A stretch of 64,000 bases of DNA from Begonia masoniana. Its lineage: Eukaryota > Streptophyta > Magnoliopsida > Cucurbitales > Begoniaceae. The position numbers and the translations under genes were made by a program. Location of the stretch: the NCBI GenBank assembly GCA_022432975.1, contig CM039516.1, positions 32,831,737 to 32,895,736 on the forward strand, written 5' to 3'. Under the pieces are notes generated by a model. The model did no database searches. It was not told the origin of the DNA and saw only the letters and a list, made by a program, of their open reading frames with translations. This document shows, one piece after another, positions 1 through 10,133 of the stretch. The first letter of the stretch is position 1; each line of letters begins with the position of its first letter.

Positions 1-331
1 TGATGGGTGCACGATGCGTATGCGATGGGCACGTGGTGCGCGTGGGGTGCGCGAGGGGCGTGCGCGCCGAATGCTTGGGTGCGCCCCTTGCCTATGTCCT
101 TCATGTTTTGGGATCCCAAGTTTTAAGCGATGTTTCCCAACCCTAAACGAGTCATTTTACGTACGTTTTAAGTTAAGCTAAGAATGTCGATAGAAGATGA
201 TTGATTTTCCAAGTCTATTATTTAAGGTGTTAAAGGAGAAAAATGAAAAATTTTATATCATTGAAAGATGGCTAAGTTAAGATTACGTCACGGAAAGTCC
301 GTGGCGGCCCTACGGAATAGGGGTCGCTACA
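1..331 (+). repeat. 3' end of a gypsy-type LTR, cut by the window edge
   Basis: The stretch begins with a G+C-rich, GCGC-rich run and ends in a GGGGTCGCTACA terminus. The order (GCGC-rich zone, 'tttacgt...ttaag' zone, 'gtcacgg...gtggcggccctacgg', then the CA terminus) matches the last 600 bp of solo LTR F (ending 45381) and of LTR G (ending 62421). No primer-binding site follows the CA, so this is more likely a solo or broken LTR than a 5' LTR. Its start lies outside the window. Confidence 0.7.
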
Positions 332-1003
332 CAATTGTTGGGGTATCTCCACGCCAATGAAGGAGGAGAAAGGTTGCAATAAGGATAGCACTAATTTAAC
401 TCTCACAAATCGGCACAAAAAGTCACTCAACACTGTCGTATATGACTCACCGAAATGGAAAAATGGAAGGATTGAAATGCTTCAAAGCAATCCACGATTT
501 TTGACATTCAAAAGTTGCTGATACTTGCAACTAAGAGAGGGTTAAATGTCCCCCTTCAATTACATTTACGGTTTAGCTCATCTAGAAGGAGAAGAAGGCT
601 CTAGAAGGGGGAGAGGTGCTTGGCCCTCATTGGCTGAGTACAAGGTGTACCTTACTCCTTCTCTCTCTCACGATCTCATGTGCCTTTCCCTCCCAATTTG
701 TAGCTCAATCTCTCCAAAATGTCTTCAGCCATGCATGCCATGCAAACATAAAAATAAACTAAGGTTTTGATGAAAAATAAAGGAGTAGTTTTTCTGCTAC
801 ATGAGTTGCTTCAAGGAAAATAAATTCCCTCTCCAAAATGGTGATGTCCGAGGGTAGCCTTCTTGCTTGTGAGGTTGCATGGCTCCTCCAAGCCTTGAGC
901 CTCCTTGGTATTCAAGTCTTCGAAGAGGGAGTGCTTGGAATGGGCCTCCTCAAGGTGGTGGCCAATCGGGTGCTCCATGGCCTCTTTGGCTCCATGGGCT
1001 TGA
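332..1003. other. Non-coding sequence carrying the left arm of an inverted repeat
   Basis: I recognise no protein here. A 74-codon reading frame at 546-770 has no family features and lies across the repeat arm, so it is treated as chance. Bases 505-763 pair with 9578-9814 in inverted orientation. The last five bases (999-1003, CTTGA) are the target-site duplication of element A. With the sequence at 9392-9981 this is the disrupted insertion site. Confidence 0.6.
505..763 (+). repeat. Left arm of imperfect long inverted repeat
   Basis: Read on the plus strand, the arm runs from CATTCAAAAGTTGCTG through CTAAGAGAGGGTTAAAT, CAATTACAT, GGAGAAGAAG, AGTACAAG and GTTCATT-like blocks to AAACTAAG. The same order of blocks is found on the minus strand from 9814 down to 9578. 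The arms are diverged with several small indels, so they are old. Removing element A leaves them about 430 bp apart, the geometry of a foldback element or of two copies of one repeat inserted head to head. Confidence 0.65.
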
Positions 1004-1167
1004 TGTAATACCCGGCTTTACGGGATATTAATATTATAATATATGTTGGCATATTTGTAAATATGTCAAATCAAGTCCGTTTTACAAAAAGAAAGCGTCA
1101 TTTCGATCCTAACGATAAATAGAAATTTTAAAGAATTTACGGGATTTTTCGGAGTAATAATGCTATG

Positions 1168-1192
1168 TTTCGAGAAATTACGTTTCTCGAAA
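1168..1192. promoter_or_regulatory. Heat-shock-element-like double dyad in element A U3
   Basis: TTTCGAGAAA (1168-1177) and TTTCTCGAAA (1183-1192) form a perfect 10-bp inverted repeat around TTACG. Each half contains the TTCnnGAA core seen in plant heat-shock elements. The same arrangement is kept in the 3' LTR near 7056-7080. It lies about 165 bp from the LTR start, upstream of the presumed leader. Heat response is inference; the two dyads are spaced rather than contiguous, so binding may be weak. Confidence 0.35.
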
Positions 1193-1942
1193 TATAAAAG
1201 ATGTTTTAGTAAAAATAGTAACTGAGGTCCGTTTTGCGAACGGACAGTTTTAATAGAACCCAAATAATAAGATGGATTTATTGGTGAAATATGGAGATTT
1301 GGAGAAACCGAATAGTTAGCCAATTAATGAAACGAAGGACGAAACAAATAGAAAATCAAAAGAAGGGCAAAACGATAATTTGCCAAATCAAATTCATAAA
1401 ATAACACAAACCACATTTCTTCCTCATTTCTTCCCTGCTGCGCGAGAAAACCAGAGAGCGAAGCTCTCTCTGCCAGGCGACGACGATTCAACATCCGACC
1501 TCCGATTCGCGCTCCGATCGTCTCGTTTTCTTCACGTTTTCTCCTCCAATCGATGCTCTAGGTATGAATCCATGATCTTAGAGCGTTAGTTTTCTGTTTT
1601 CACGCAGTTTAACGGATAGGGTTTACGATTAGGGTTTCGTCAAAAATGCGAATTAGGGTTCAAAATTGATAGGTTGTCATAGTTTATGGACGTATTGAAC
1701 GTAAGGGACGTTATCGGATGAATTTATACCGATTTGTGTGAAATGTTAAAATTGGAGAATTTAGGGATTTTTGGGAAAAACTCGTAATTGGGATTTGAGG
1801 TGCCGAGCACGTAGTTGCTCGAGGGAATAGCTCGATGAATTGGATTAGAGCTTTAGGAAATTCCTTAGTTAAGGATTTTGTTAGTTTAGTACATTAAATT
1901 GTTTTAAGCTCGTTTTAACGACAATTTGGTGAAACTGCTTAG

Positions 1943-1987
1943 GTGAACGACGCTCGTGGACGGAGCTTGAGCTGCAACGGACACGAG
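1943..1987 (+). other. Putative 45-bp mini-exon inside element A 5' LTR
   Basis: The block is preceded by a T-rich stretch ending CTTAG and followed by GTAAGT, a near-perfect plant 5' splice site. Equivalent blocks of 44-48 bp with the same flanks occur at 7831-7875, 10926-10969, 36585-36629, 43540-43587 and 55102-55145, in LTRs whose surrounding sequence has diverged strongly. Upstream, the leader ends TCTAG|GTATGA, another possible donor. Splicing is inferred from consensus and conservation only. Confidence 0.45.
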
Positions 1988-3037
1988 GTAAGTTCTCGTG
2001 ATCTTCTCTGGCCGATTGGCCTACACCGTACGTCGAAGTTGTCTCGAGGAGTTTTGGTGATGCGTTTGTTTAAATTGTTTTGGTTGGGTAGTTAGGTTAG
2101 TCATTTATAGGTTATGTTTGTTTATCGTCTTGATGGTACACATGCTGATTGTTTACTTTATGCATTTGACTGCTCATGCATCACGTCTGTTAAAGCATCT
2201 GTTTAAAAGAACGAACGAAATGAATCTACGTAATCTGTTATCTGGTCACGGCGAAGTGGTTTAGACCTCGGTGACATTCTGTCTGCGACCTAATTAAAAA
2301 AGTAAAATGAACCAACAAAATCTACGTAATCTGTTATCTGGTAACTGCGAGGTGGGTTTAGGCCTCGGTGACAATCTGTCTGCAACGTAATGAATCTGAA
2401 TCTGTTATCTACATGTTTTATGAATGACATACGCATCTGCACGCATTCTGCATGTACGAGACTTGCTGAGATTTTATCTCATAGGTGTCTGTATGGTGTA
2501 GGTGACTACGAGGAAACAGGTGAGGACGATGTTCCTCCTCCTGAGGCATGAGTTAAGTTGACGGAGGATGGCTTGCGTGGTGTGCTGGCGCAGTCGATGC
2601 TTACCTGACCCGTGGGGATGTATGTATAGGTTTTGGGGTTATTGGGATCGTCTGGGCTGATGGTTGTATAGACATTTTAGGATGTTTGGGTCTGATAGTT
2701 GATAGGTTAAATAATTAAAGCGTTTGGAAACTGATTTATAATTGTTTTGAAAATCTTGTATTGAAAGTATTCTGTAACTGTTTAGTGATTTTAAAACAGG
2801 AGGATATATTAGACTTTCAAACCGAACCACGCGGTTTGTTTTTGTGAAAACGTGTTTTGTTTTATTTACGTCTCGAGTCGGTTTTGGACGGTATTTCGGA
2901 GGATGTATGAGTGTTGAGAGATTTGATGTTGAAATGAATGATAAGGATGTAGTTAGAGTTGTGTTAGTAAATTGTGATGAATATGTTTAAGTGTTTATGC
3001 TTGGGGAAAAGAAAGAAGAACCAGGGAATGGGAGCCT

Positions 3038-3270
3038 AGCTCTCTGGAAGAAATTCCAGAGAGCTTGGCGATCGATCGCCAGGGAGGGCGATCAATCGTC
3101 CCCTGTTAATAATACTTCTCTGGATTTTCCAGAGAAGTTGCCGAGTGATCGCTGGGCGATCGCTTGGCATGAAAGGTGATCGCCAGTGGGGCGATCAGCC
3201 AGGCGAATGTTCGCCTGGCGATGATCGCCACGGGCAATCAATCGCCTATTTTGGGGCGATCGATCGCCCT
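3038..3270. repeat. Hairpin and GATCGATC palindrome module, element A 5' LTR
   Basis: A 12-bp perfect stem (3038-3049 with 3054-3065) closes a GAAA loop. An 11-bp stem (3114-3124 with 3128-3138) closes a TTT loop. Between and after them lie the 14-bp palindrome GGCGATCGATCGCC (3067-3080, 3255-3268) and many partial GCGATCGC copies. The 3' LTR carries a shorter, rearranged version at about 8930-9150. Related modules with different internal order are present in LTRs C, F, I and H. Confidence 0.85.
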
Positions 3271-3511
3271 AGACTTTTGGATGACAAAAGTCGATTCTGT
3301 CCTCCTCCTGTTTCTGTTTTAATTTTTATATTATATTAAATGTTTTAAGTTTCATTTAATTGATTTAGGATTAGTTTTAAACGACTTTCTAAACGAACTT
3401 CGATTCCGATTTAACAAGTTTTATTTTCCGCTCGAACGATAGGTTTGAAGTTAAAGTATAAAAAAAAATATGTACGGGAAATTGGGTACGGTATTAGGGT
3501 CGCTACAATTA

Positions 3512-3530
3512 TGGTATCAAAGCCCCCGGG
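3512..3530 (+). other. Element A primer-binding site
   Basis: TGGTATCAAAGCCCCCGGG starts five bases after the 5' LTR end. Its first 12 bases differ at one position from TGGTATCAGAGC, the usual plant primer site complementary to the 3' end of initiator methionine tRNA. Element I has a near-identical site at 56595. The shared G-to-A change supports common descent of the two families. Confidence 0.85.
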
Positions 3531-3672
3531 TTTTAAAATCGATTCTGTAGACTGCTCGACTACACAGCCACTACGCGGACATTCTTCATCAACTGTAAGT
3601 AAGTTTATAGCTTTAATTTATTTCAATGTTTATAGAGTATTTGTTTAACTTTTATATAGGAGTTATATAAAA

Positions 3673-4434
3673 ATGGTGCGTTGAGGAAATGATCGAGACG
3701 ACCGAGATGATACGATAGACACCCTCAAGGATTTTATTGCTCAAAAGTCTCAACATATGGAGCGACAGGCTCAACAGATGGAGAGACAGTCTCAACAGTT
3801 GGGCACCCTTATCGACCGAGAGGGCGTTAGAGCTAGGGAGACAGCTATTTCGGGTAACCGTGGGATGGAGAGATTTAAGAAGCTCCAGCCCCCCAAATTT
3901 AACGAACAGTCTACGGATCCCTCTTCAGCTGAGGAGTGGATTCGGACTATGGAGGACATGCTGGCCTATGCGAGCATCGAGGCTGGAGAGAGGGTTGCTT
4001 TGGTGAGTTACCACTTAGCATTAGATGCCCGATTTTTGTGGGATTCTATCAAGGCGACCACAGATGTGACTATAATGGGTTGGGAGCGATTCAAAATGTT
4101 TTTTTATGACAAGTATTTCAGCCATACCATACGAGAGGCAAAAATGGTTGAGTTTATGCAGCTGCGGCAGGTTGGTTCTACTGACGAGTATGTAAGGAGG
4201 TTTGAGGCACTGTCCCGATTTGCGCCGCGTCAGGTCAGCGTTAATGAGGACAAGGTACGCAGGTTTTTACAGAGACTTGGTCGGGAATTTCGGATGCGTC
4301 TTACTATATCAGGGGTACGAAATGTATCCTATGATGAGATTGTGGCAAGAGCACTTGAGATTGAGGCCGTTGATCTGAGTTATGTCAAACCGAGGGAGCC
4401 AGCTAGGGGCTTCTTTCGTGAGATCCAGCCTTAA
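3673..4434 (+). pseudogene. Element A gag, capsid-like part (broken by stop codons)
   Basis: The frame starts at ATG 3673 in the same place, relative to the LTR, as gag of element I at 56752. It meets TGA at 3682-3684, then runs open to TAA at 4432-4434. The readable part has a MERQAQQMERQ-like coiled N-terminus, then the retrotransposon gag domain: PPKFNEQSTDPSSAEEWI, FLWDSIKATTDVTIMGWERF, FYDKYF, EYVRRFEALSRFAP and a closing KPREPARGFFREIQP. Both stops fit CGA-to-TGA and CAA/CAG-to-TAA change. The product would form the virus-like particle in the cytoplasm. The element I homologue aligns throughout. Confidence 0.88.
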
Positions 4435-4815
4435 CCCCGAAATGAAGATTGGCAGCCACGAGGATAACCACAGCAACAACAGAGAGGTGTTAAAGGGCCG
4501 TATGTGGGAAGTAATGACCAGGGCAAGGGTAAGCAGGTACAAGGGGTTTCTCAAATGCCTTGGTGCCCTAAGTGCCAGAAAGAACATGGTGGCGAGTGTC
4601 GGGTTGGCACGAACAAATATTTTACGTGTGGTGGAGCTGACCACTTCGTCAGAGATTGCCCGAAGCCCGGCCGAGATCAGTCAGGCAGTGATCAGAGGAG
4701 GATTATGCCGAGGATCTTTGCATTCATCGAGCCTGGTGACAACGATGATGGGGCCCAGCCTTCTCTTGTTACAGGTACTGTCTTAATTGCCTATATGGCA
4801 ATATGCTTATGTTAA
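4435..4815 (+). pseudogene. Element A gag tail: defective zinc knuckle and start of protease region
   Basis: It continues in the same frame as gag, with another TAA at 4465-4467 inside a glutamine-rich stretch. CPKCQKEHGGECR is followed by the nucleocapsid knuckle, but its first cysteine is tyrosine (TAT for TGT): YFTCGGADHFVRDC instead of the CX2CX4HX4C seen at 57660-57710. Then comes MPRIFAFIEPGD, the usual linker to the protease. The frame ends at TAA 4813-4815, before the Asp-Thr/Ser-Gly active site. RNA binding by this copy is probably impaired. Confidence 0.82.
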
Positions 4816-6877
4816 ATATATAACAATAATAGTGATAATAATGACAGGCTCAAAAATAGAAAATTGAGAAAATAGAAGGTGGATAAGAAGGATTATTAGG
4901 TGAACCTCGACGAGAAGATAGTAGATTACATATAGGACAATATAGACCTTATAGGTTTAGAATTATGCATTAGTAGGATTAGCTTGACTTAACCACATGA
5001 GGTGGTGCAACTAAGAATCTAGTTACCATTAGTGGAGTACGCCCTAAGCGATATGACTTTCAAATAAGTAGAAATGGAGTTTATTTGGTGATCCCTTGGA
5101 GTATTAGAATAAGACTAATCAAGAAAGATGAAAGTTTAGATATAAACTTATTGAGGAATACCCTAGATTGTTGTAATACTTAGAGTGTGTTTAAATAGAT
5201 GAGGGGGGTACCATAGGATTCGTATGTTGGGGGGTTCGTGAGAAGTTGAGAGTGTCTAGACGAAGATAGAATTCAAGAGTTAAAACTCAGAATAATTGTC
5301 AAGTAGGATATTAAAAACCCGACTAGGTGGAACAAAAGAACATGGACCACTTAGTAACTTCGAGGAAAATCCTTGTGCAGTATTAGGAATAACTGAAGGG
5401 TTAAGGTTAGAATAGGTAGTTAGAGCGAAATTACGACAAAACGTAGTGATTCCATCGTACTTAGGGATTAACAAGGAGTTGAGCTAAACAAATGAGCGTG
5501 ATGTATATAGTAAGAGGAAAGACATAGCGATAGAATTCATTGAGGTAGCTTAGAACAATACGTGATGTTTATAACGTTTTAGTTACAAAGGGACCAGGAA
5601 CCTAAGCGAGTAGTAACCTTATCCTAGATGGATTCGTTGGAACCTCGGGGTAATTTCGATGAGATGGTTTGTGATATTAGAGATTTGAATCTTAGTTGAG
5701 AATTTTTATTAAGACTCGCGAGGTGCCCAAGCAAGTGTACAATTTGGATAGTGTTGACGAAGAAGTTCTGTGGGGACATTACTAGGGAAATGTCGATTCG
5801 GGTGGTCATAAAAGAGACTAAAGTTAAGGCCAACGAAATTATACGTGAGGCTAGTTTTACAACTCCGATGTTCCTATAGAAATTGTTATACCCGATAAGT
5901 GGATAGGGTCGTAGTGTAATGGAGATTTAGTGTTAGAATAAATAATTTGAGAAGGCTTCGAGAGCGTGAGGTAATTAAGTACGTGTTCGATAGACACAGG
6001 ATTAAGGAAGTTAGAAACAAAAGGGACTTAATTCGCAGAGTTGAAGTTGAAAATAAAGAGGAGTTTGGATTGCAACTTGAGTGTTCTTAGGAGTCCTTGA
6101 ACAATGGTCAACGCAAATGACGTCGGAAAGTTGAAGTTATTTCAAGGATTTAGGATAAGAGACAATCTTTAGTAGAAACCGATTGATAAGTTAGAGAGAG
6201 TTTAACGTTTTGGGTGACCGAATGTAAACCAATGCGTGCTCAGGACGTTAAGTGTGAAGCACACAGTTAGAGGTCGTTTGGTTACGACTTAGAGATTTGG
6301 TAAGATTTGATGCGTAAACTGAAAATGAGGACTACGATTAGGAAGTTAATGTAGAAATTTGGTTGGTGTGTATCCCGATTGTGAACATGATCGAGGGAAT
6401 TGCGTTGAGATATGGGTTACAGCCCAGAAATTAGATGAAATTGCAGGCATTCAATTTGACTGGTGTTAGGAAGCTTAGGTATAGCTCTGACTTAAAGGGA
6501 CAGCGGAAGAAAGACGTCGATAAAGACTGAATTTTGAAGTTAGTATTATTAAGAGATTTAATCTGCGAGTGATTAAGTGAAAGTCGAAAGATGGTACATG
6601 CGCAAGTGTTAAAGTGACAAATATATTGTCGGGTTAAGTGATTGAGATTTGAGAATTTGGATTATGCTTAGTACGTGAAAGAGGACGTATACTATCAAAT
6701 CGAAAGTAGGGAATACGAAGTTAGAGCCAATGTTGGAGAATATAGTAGGGTTTTGGTTTAGAATCACGAAGTATGACAGTGTGTACAGATGATAGGTCGA
6801 AGTATAAGGACGCAAGACATGAGACGTTAATATCAAGGACTGTAAGCCAGGGCAAATTTTGTGGACAAAATTCTAAA
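4816..6877 (+). other. Element A interior without coding capacity
   Basis: This 2-kb stretch is rich in A and G on the plus strand and has frequent stops in all frames; small minus-strand frames at 5280-5474, 5624-5833 and 6609-6836 show no known motif. I find no trace of RT, RNase H, integrase or chromodomain. The last bases (6855-6877, 'gtggacaaaattctaaataag') match the conserved 'gacgaaatt' sequence usual just before the 3' LTR of Tekay-type elements. It may be a replaced core or an unidentified insertion. Confidence 0.6.
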
Positions 6878-6891
6878 TAAGGTGGATGGAA
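6878..6891 (+). other. Element A polypurine tract
   Basis: TAAGGTGGATGGAA directly precedes the 3' LTR start. It is purine-rich but interrupted by two T residues, weaker than the tract of element D (AATGGGGGTATGA). It would prime plus-strand DNA synthesis. Confidence 0.7.
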
Positions 6892-9386
6892 TGTAATACC
6901 CGGCTTTACGGGATATTAATATTATAATATATGTTGGAATTTTTATAAATATGTCAAATCAAGCCCATTTTACGAAAAGAAAGCGTCATTTCGATCCTAA
7001 CGATTAATAGGAATTTTAAGGAATTTACGGGATTTTTCAGAGTAATAATGCTATGTTTCGAGAAATTACGTTTCTCGAAATATAAAAGATGTTTTAGTAA
7101 AAATAGTAACCAAGATCTATTTTGCAAACGGACAGTTTTAATAGAACCCAAATAATAAGATGGATTTATTGGTGAAATATGGAGATTTGGAGAAACCGAA
7201 TAGTTAGCCAATTAATGAAACGAAGGACGAAACAAATAGAAAATCAAAAGAAGGGCAAAACGGTAATTTTCCAAATCAAATTCATAAAATAACACAAACC
7301 ACATTTCTTCCTCATTTCTTCCCTGCTGCGCGAGAAAACCAGAGAGCGAAGCTCTCTCTGCCAGGCGACGACGATTCAACATCCGACCTCTGATTCGCGC
7401 TCCGATCGTCTCGTTTTCTTCACGTTTTCTCCTCCAATCGACGCTCTAGGTATGAATCTATGATCTTAGAGCATTAGTTTTCGGTTTTCGTGAAGTTTAA
7501 CGGATAGGGTTTACGATTAGGGTTTCGTCAAAAATGCGAATTAGGGTTCGAAATTGATAGGTTGTCGTAGTTTATGGACGTATTGAACGTAAGGGACGTT
7601 ATTGGATGAATTTATATCGATTTGTGTGAAATGTTAAAATTGGAGAATTTAGGGATTTTTGGGAAAAACTCATAATTGGGATTTGAGGTGCCGAGCGCGT
7701 AGTTGCTCGAAGGAATAGCTCGATGAATTGGATTAGAGCTTTAGGAAATTCCTTAGTTAAGGATTTTGTTAGTTTAGTACATTAAATTGTTTTAAGCTCG
7801 TTTTAACGACAATTTGGTGAAACTGCTTAGGTGAACGACGCTCGTGGACGGAGCTTGAGCTGCAACGGACACGAGGTAAGTTCTCGTGATCTTCTTTGGC
7901 CGATTGGCCTACACCGTACGCTGAAGTCGTCTCGAGGAGTTTTGGTGATGCGTTGGTTTAAATTGTTTTGGTTGGGTAGTTAGGTTAGTCATTTATGGGT
8001 TATGTTTGTTTATCTTCTTGATGGTACACATGCTGATTGTTTACTTTATGCATTTGACTGCTCATGCATCACGTCTGTTAAAGCATCTGTTTAAAAGAAC
8101 GAACGAAATGAATCTACGTAATCTGTTATCTGGTCACGGCGATGTGGTTTAGACCTCGGTGACATTCTATCTGCGACCTAATTAAAAAAGTAAAATGAAC
8201 CAACAAAATCTACGTAATCTGTTATCTGGTCACAACGAGGTGGGTTTAGGCCTCGGTGACAATCTGTCTGCAACATAATGAATCTGAATCTGTTATCTGC
8301 ATGTTTTATGAATGACATACACATCTGCACGCATTCTGCATGTATGAGACTTGCTGAGATTTTATCTCATAGGTGTCTGTATGGTGTAGGTGACTACGAG
8401 GAAACAGGTGAGGACGATGTTCCTCCTCCTGAGGCATGAGTTCATTTGACGGAGGATGGCTTGCGTGGTGTGCTGGCGCAGTCGATGCTTACCTGACCTA
8501 TGGGGATATATGTATAGGTTTTGGGGTTATTGGGATCGTCTGGGCTGATGGTTGTATAGACATTTTAGGATGTTTGGGTCTGATAGTTGATAGGTTAAAT
8601 GTTTTAAGCGTTTGGAAACTGATTTATAATTGTTTTGAAAATCTTGTCTTGAAAGTATTCTGTAACTGTTTAGTGATTTTAAAACAGGAGGATATATTAG
8701 ACTTTCAAACCGAACCACGCGGTTCGTTTTCGTGAAAACGTGTTTTGTTTTATTTACTTCTCGAGTCGGTTTTGGACGGTATTTCGGAGGATGTATGAGT
8801 GTTGAGAGATTTGATGTTGAAATGAATGATAAGGATGTAGTTAGAGTTGTGTTAGTAAATTGTGATGAATATGTTTAAGTGTTTATGCTTGGGGAAAAGA
8901 AAGAAGAACGCAGGGAAATGGGAGCCTAGCTCTCTGGAAGAAATTCCAGAGAGCTGGCGATCGAGTCGCCAGGGAGGGCGATCGATCGCCCCCTGTTAAT
9001 AATACTTCTCTGGATTTTCCAGAGAAGTTGCCGAGCGATCGCTTGGCATGGAAGGTGATAGCCAGTGGGGCGATCAGCCAGGCAAATGTTTGCCTGGCGA
9101 TGATCGCCACGGGCGATCAATCGCCTATTTTGGGGCGATCGATCGCCCTAGACTTTTGGATGACAAAAGTCGATTCTTTCCTCCTCCTGTTTCTGTTTTA
9201 ATTTTTATATTATATTAAATGTTTTAAGTTTCATTTAATTGATTTAGGATTTGTTTTAAACGACTTTCTAAATGAACTTCGATTCCGATTTAACAAGTTT
9301 TATTTTCCGCTCGAACGATAGGTTTAAAGTTAAAGTATAAAAAAAAATATGTACGGGAAATTGGGTACGGTATTAGGGTCGCTACA
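6892..9386 (+). repeat. Element A 3' LTR (2495 bp)
   Basis: It aligns along its length with 1004-3507. Mismatches cluster in the first 260 bp (about 16 by eye, mostly transitions) and in the palindrome zone, where the 5' copy has extra GCGATCGC-type units. It ends CGCTACA followed by the CTTGA duplication. The mini-exon-like block is at 7831-7875. Confidence 0.93.
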
Positions 9387-9391
9387 CTTGA

Positions 9392-9981
9392 CTTCCTTGG
9401 CAATGGTTTCATGCTTCATCATTTTGATGGGCCACTCCTTGGCTTGAGTGTCGACCTTTAGTGCCATTTGAGTACAAAGAACCTTTCCTACAAAATGAGC
9501 AAACGAGTTAGTATAAAGTTTGGCTTGGGCTCAGGTGTTGGTTTCCCTTGGCACATCATTTCTTTTCCACAAAAACACTTAGTTTTCTTTCATGTTACAT
9601 GGCTGAACACTTGGGAGGGACAATGAACTACAATTTGGAGGGAGAAATTACAAGTGATCGTGGGAGAGATAAGGCTTGTACTTGGCTGATGAGGTGGCTG
9701 AATGGTTAGCCTCCTTCTAGACTCTTCTTCTCCTTTTGTGTGCTAAAACCCTATATGTAATTGGAGAGAGGTATTTAACCCTCTCTTAGCTGTTGTAGCA
9801 GCCACTTTTGAATGATTGAATTGCTGAAGCTTTGCCTTTCAAATCGGGTCTCCTTTGTGCCTAAAAAATCCTTGGCTTCCAATGTGTAATATTCCGAGCA
9901 ATTAAGGTGAATTGTCTTCCAAGTTTGTGAGCACCTTGAAAGCTCTTATTGTTACTCTTTACACTGTATCCATATTAAAAG
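9392..9981. other. Non-coding sequence carrying the right arm of the inverted repeat
   Basis: This is the other side of the site into which A inserted. It holds no recognisable gene. Bases 9578-9814 are the inverted partner of 505-763. Weak pairing may extend outward to about 9960 and 380. Confidence 0.6.
9578..9814 (-). repeat. Right arm of imperfect long inverted repeat
   Basis: Read on the minus strand from 9814 it begins CATTCAAAAGTGGCTG and passes through CTAAGAGAGGGTTAAAT, CAATTACAT, GGAGAAGAAG, AAGTACAAG and CCTCCAAATTGTAG to AAACTAAG, matching the left arm block by block with small indels. Confidence 0.65.
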
Positions 9982-10133
9982 TGTAACGACCCTCGCGACC
10001 GCCACGATACTTGACATAACATACATGAACTTAGAGACACATTTTTTGACGTAATTTTTTTTCCCTTAAAACCTTAAAACGGATTTTGGACTTTCGAATA
10101 CCCTTTAACATAGTTGGAAACGTACTTGAAATG
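9982..10133 (-). repeat. LTR fragment M, minus orientation
   Basis: It begins TGTAACGACCCTCGCGAC, the reverse complement of the usual LTR end, and continues with 'acattttttgacgtaa...ccttaaaac', closely resembling LTR H at 62422 on. It is cut at 10133 by LTR L, so M is the older of the two. Confidence 0.65.

Larger units (their letters stand above)
1004..3507 (+). repeat. Element A 5' LTR (2504 bp)
   Basis: Terminal sequences are TGTAATACCC and GGGTCGCTACA. Ordered modules: dyad CCGTTTTGCGAACGG near 1230; TTCnnGAA pair at 1168-1192; pyrimidine-rich leader 1420-1560 ending TCTAG|GTATGA; block 1943-1987 between CTTAG and GTAAGT; a repeated 'ctgttatctggt...gcctcggtgaca' motif (2235-2385); GTGTAG|GTGAC near 2501; hairpins and GATCGATC palindromes 3038-3270; and a closing A-rich 'gtataaaaaaaa' zone. 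Open frames inside are short and unrelated to known proteins. Confidence 0.93.
1004..9386 (+). mobile_element. Element A: complete non-autonomous Ty3/gypsy LTR element (gag only, TR-GAG-like)
   Basis: Two direct LTRs (1004-3507 and 6892-9386) start TGTAATACCC and end GGGTCGCTACA. The whole is flanked by the 5-bp target-site duplication CTTGA at 999-1003 and 9387-9391. A primer-binding site follows the 5' LTR and a purine-rich tract precedes the 3' LTR. The 3.4-kb interior encodes only a broken gag with a defective zinc knuckle and the first residues of a protease-like region. No reverse transcriptase, RNase H or integrase can be read in any frame. The gag is related to that of element I (56752 on), a Tekay/Del-type chromovirus, so a relative of I could have mobilised A in trans. 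The LTRs are alike with a few per cent mismatch by eye, suggesting moderate age. Confidence 0.93.

Noticed and set aside
546..770. 74-codon plus-strand frame
   Set aside because: Lies across the inverted-repeat arm and is not preserved as a frame in the other arm.
1066..1323. 85-codon minus-strand frame, also at 6954-7211
   Set aside because: Present twice only because both LTRs of element A contain it; antisense to the U3 region and without known motifs.
3067..3268. GCGATCGC octamers like the HIP1 palindrome of cyanobacteria, hinting at contamination
   Set aside because: They lie inside LTRs with plant primer-binding sites and target duplications and recur in several LTR copies here.
3512..3530. 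Fragments of tRNA genes at the primer-binding sites
   Set aside because: Only 12-19 bp match the tRNA 3' end complement and no cloverleaf can be drawn.
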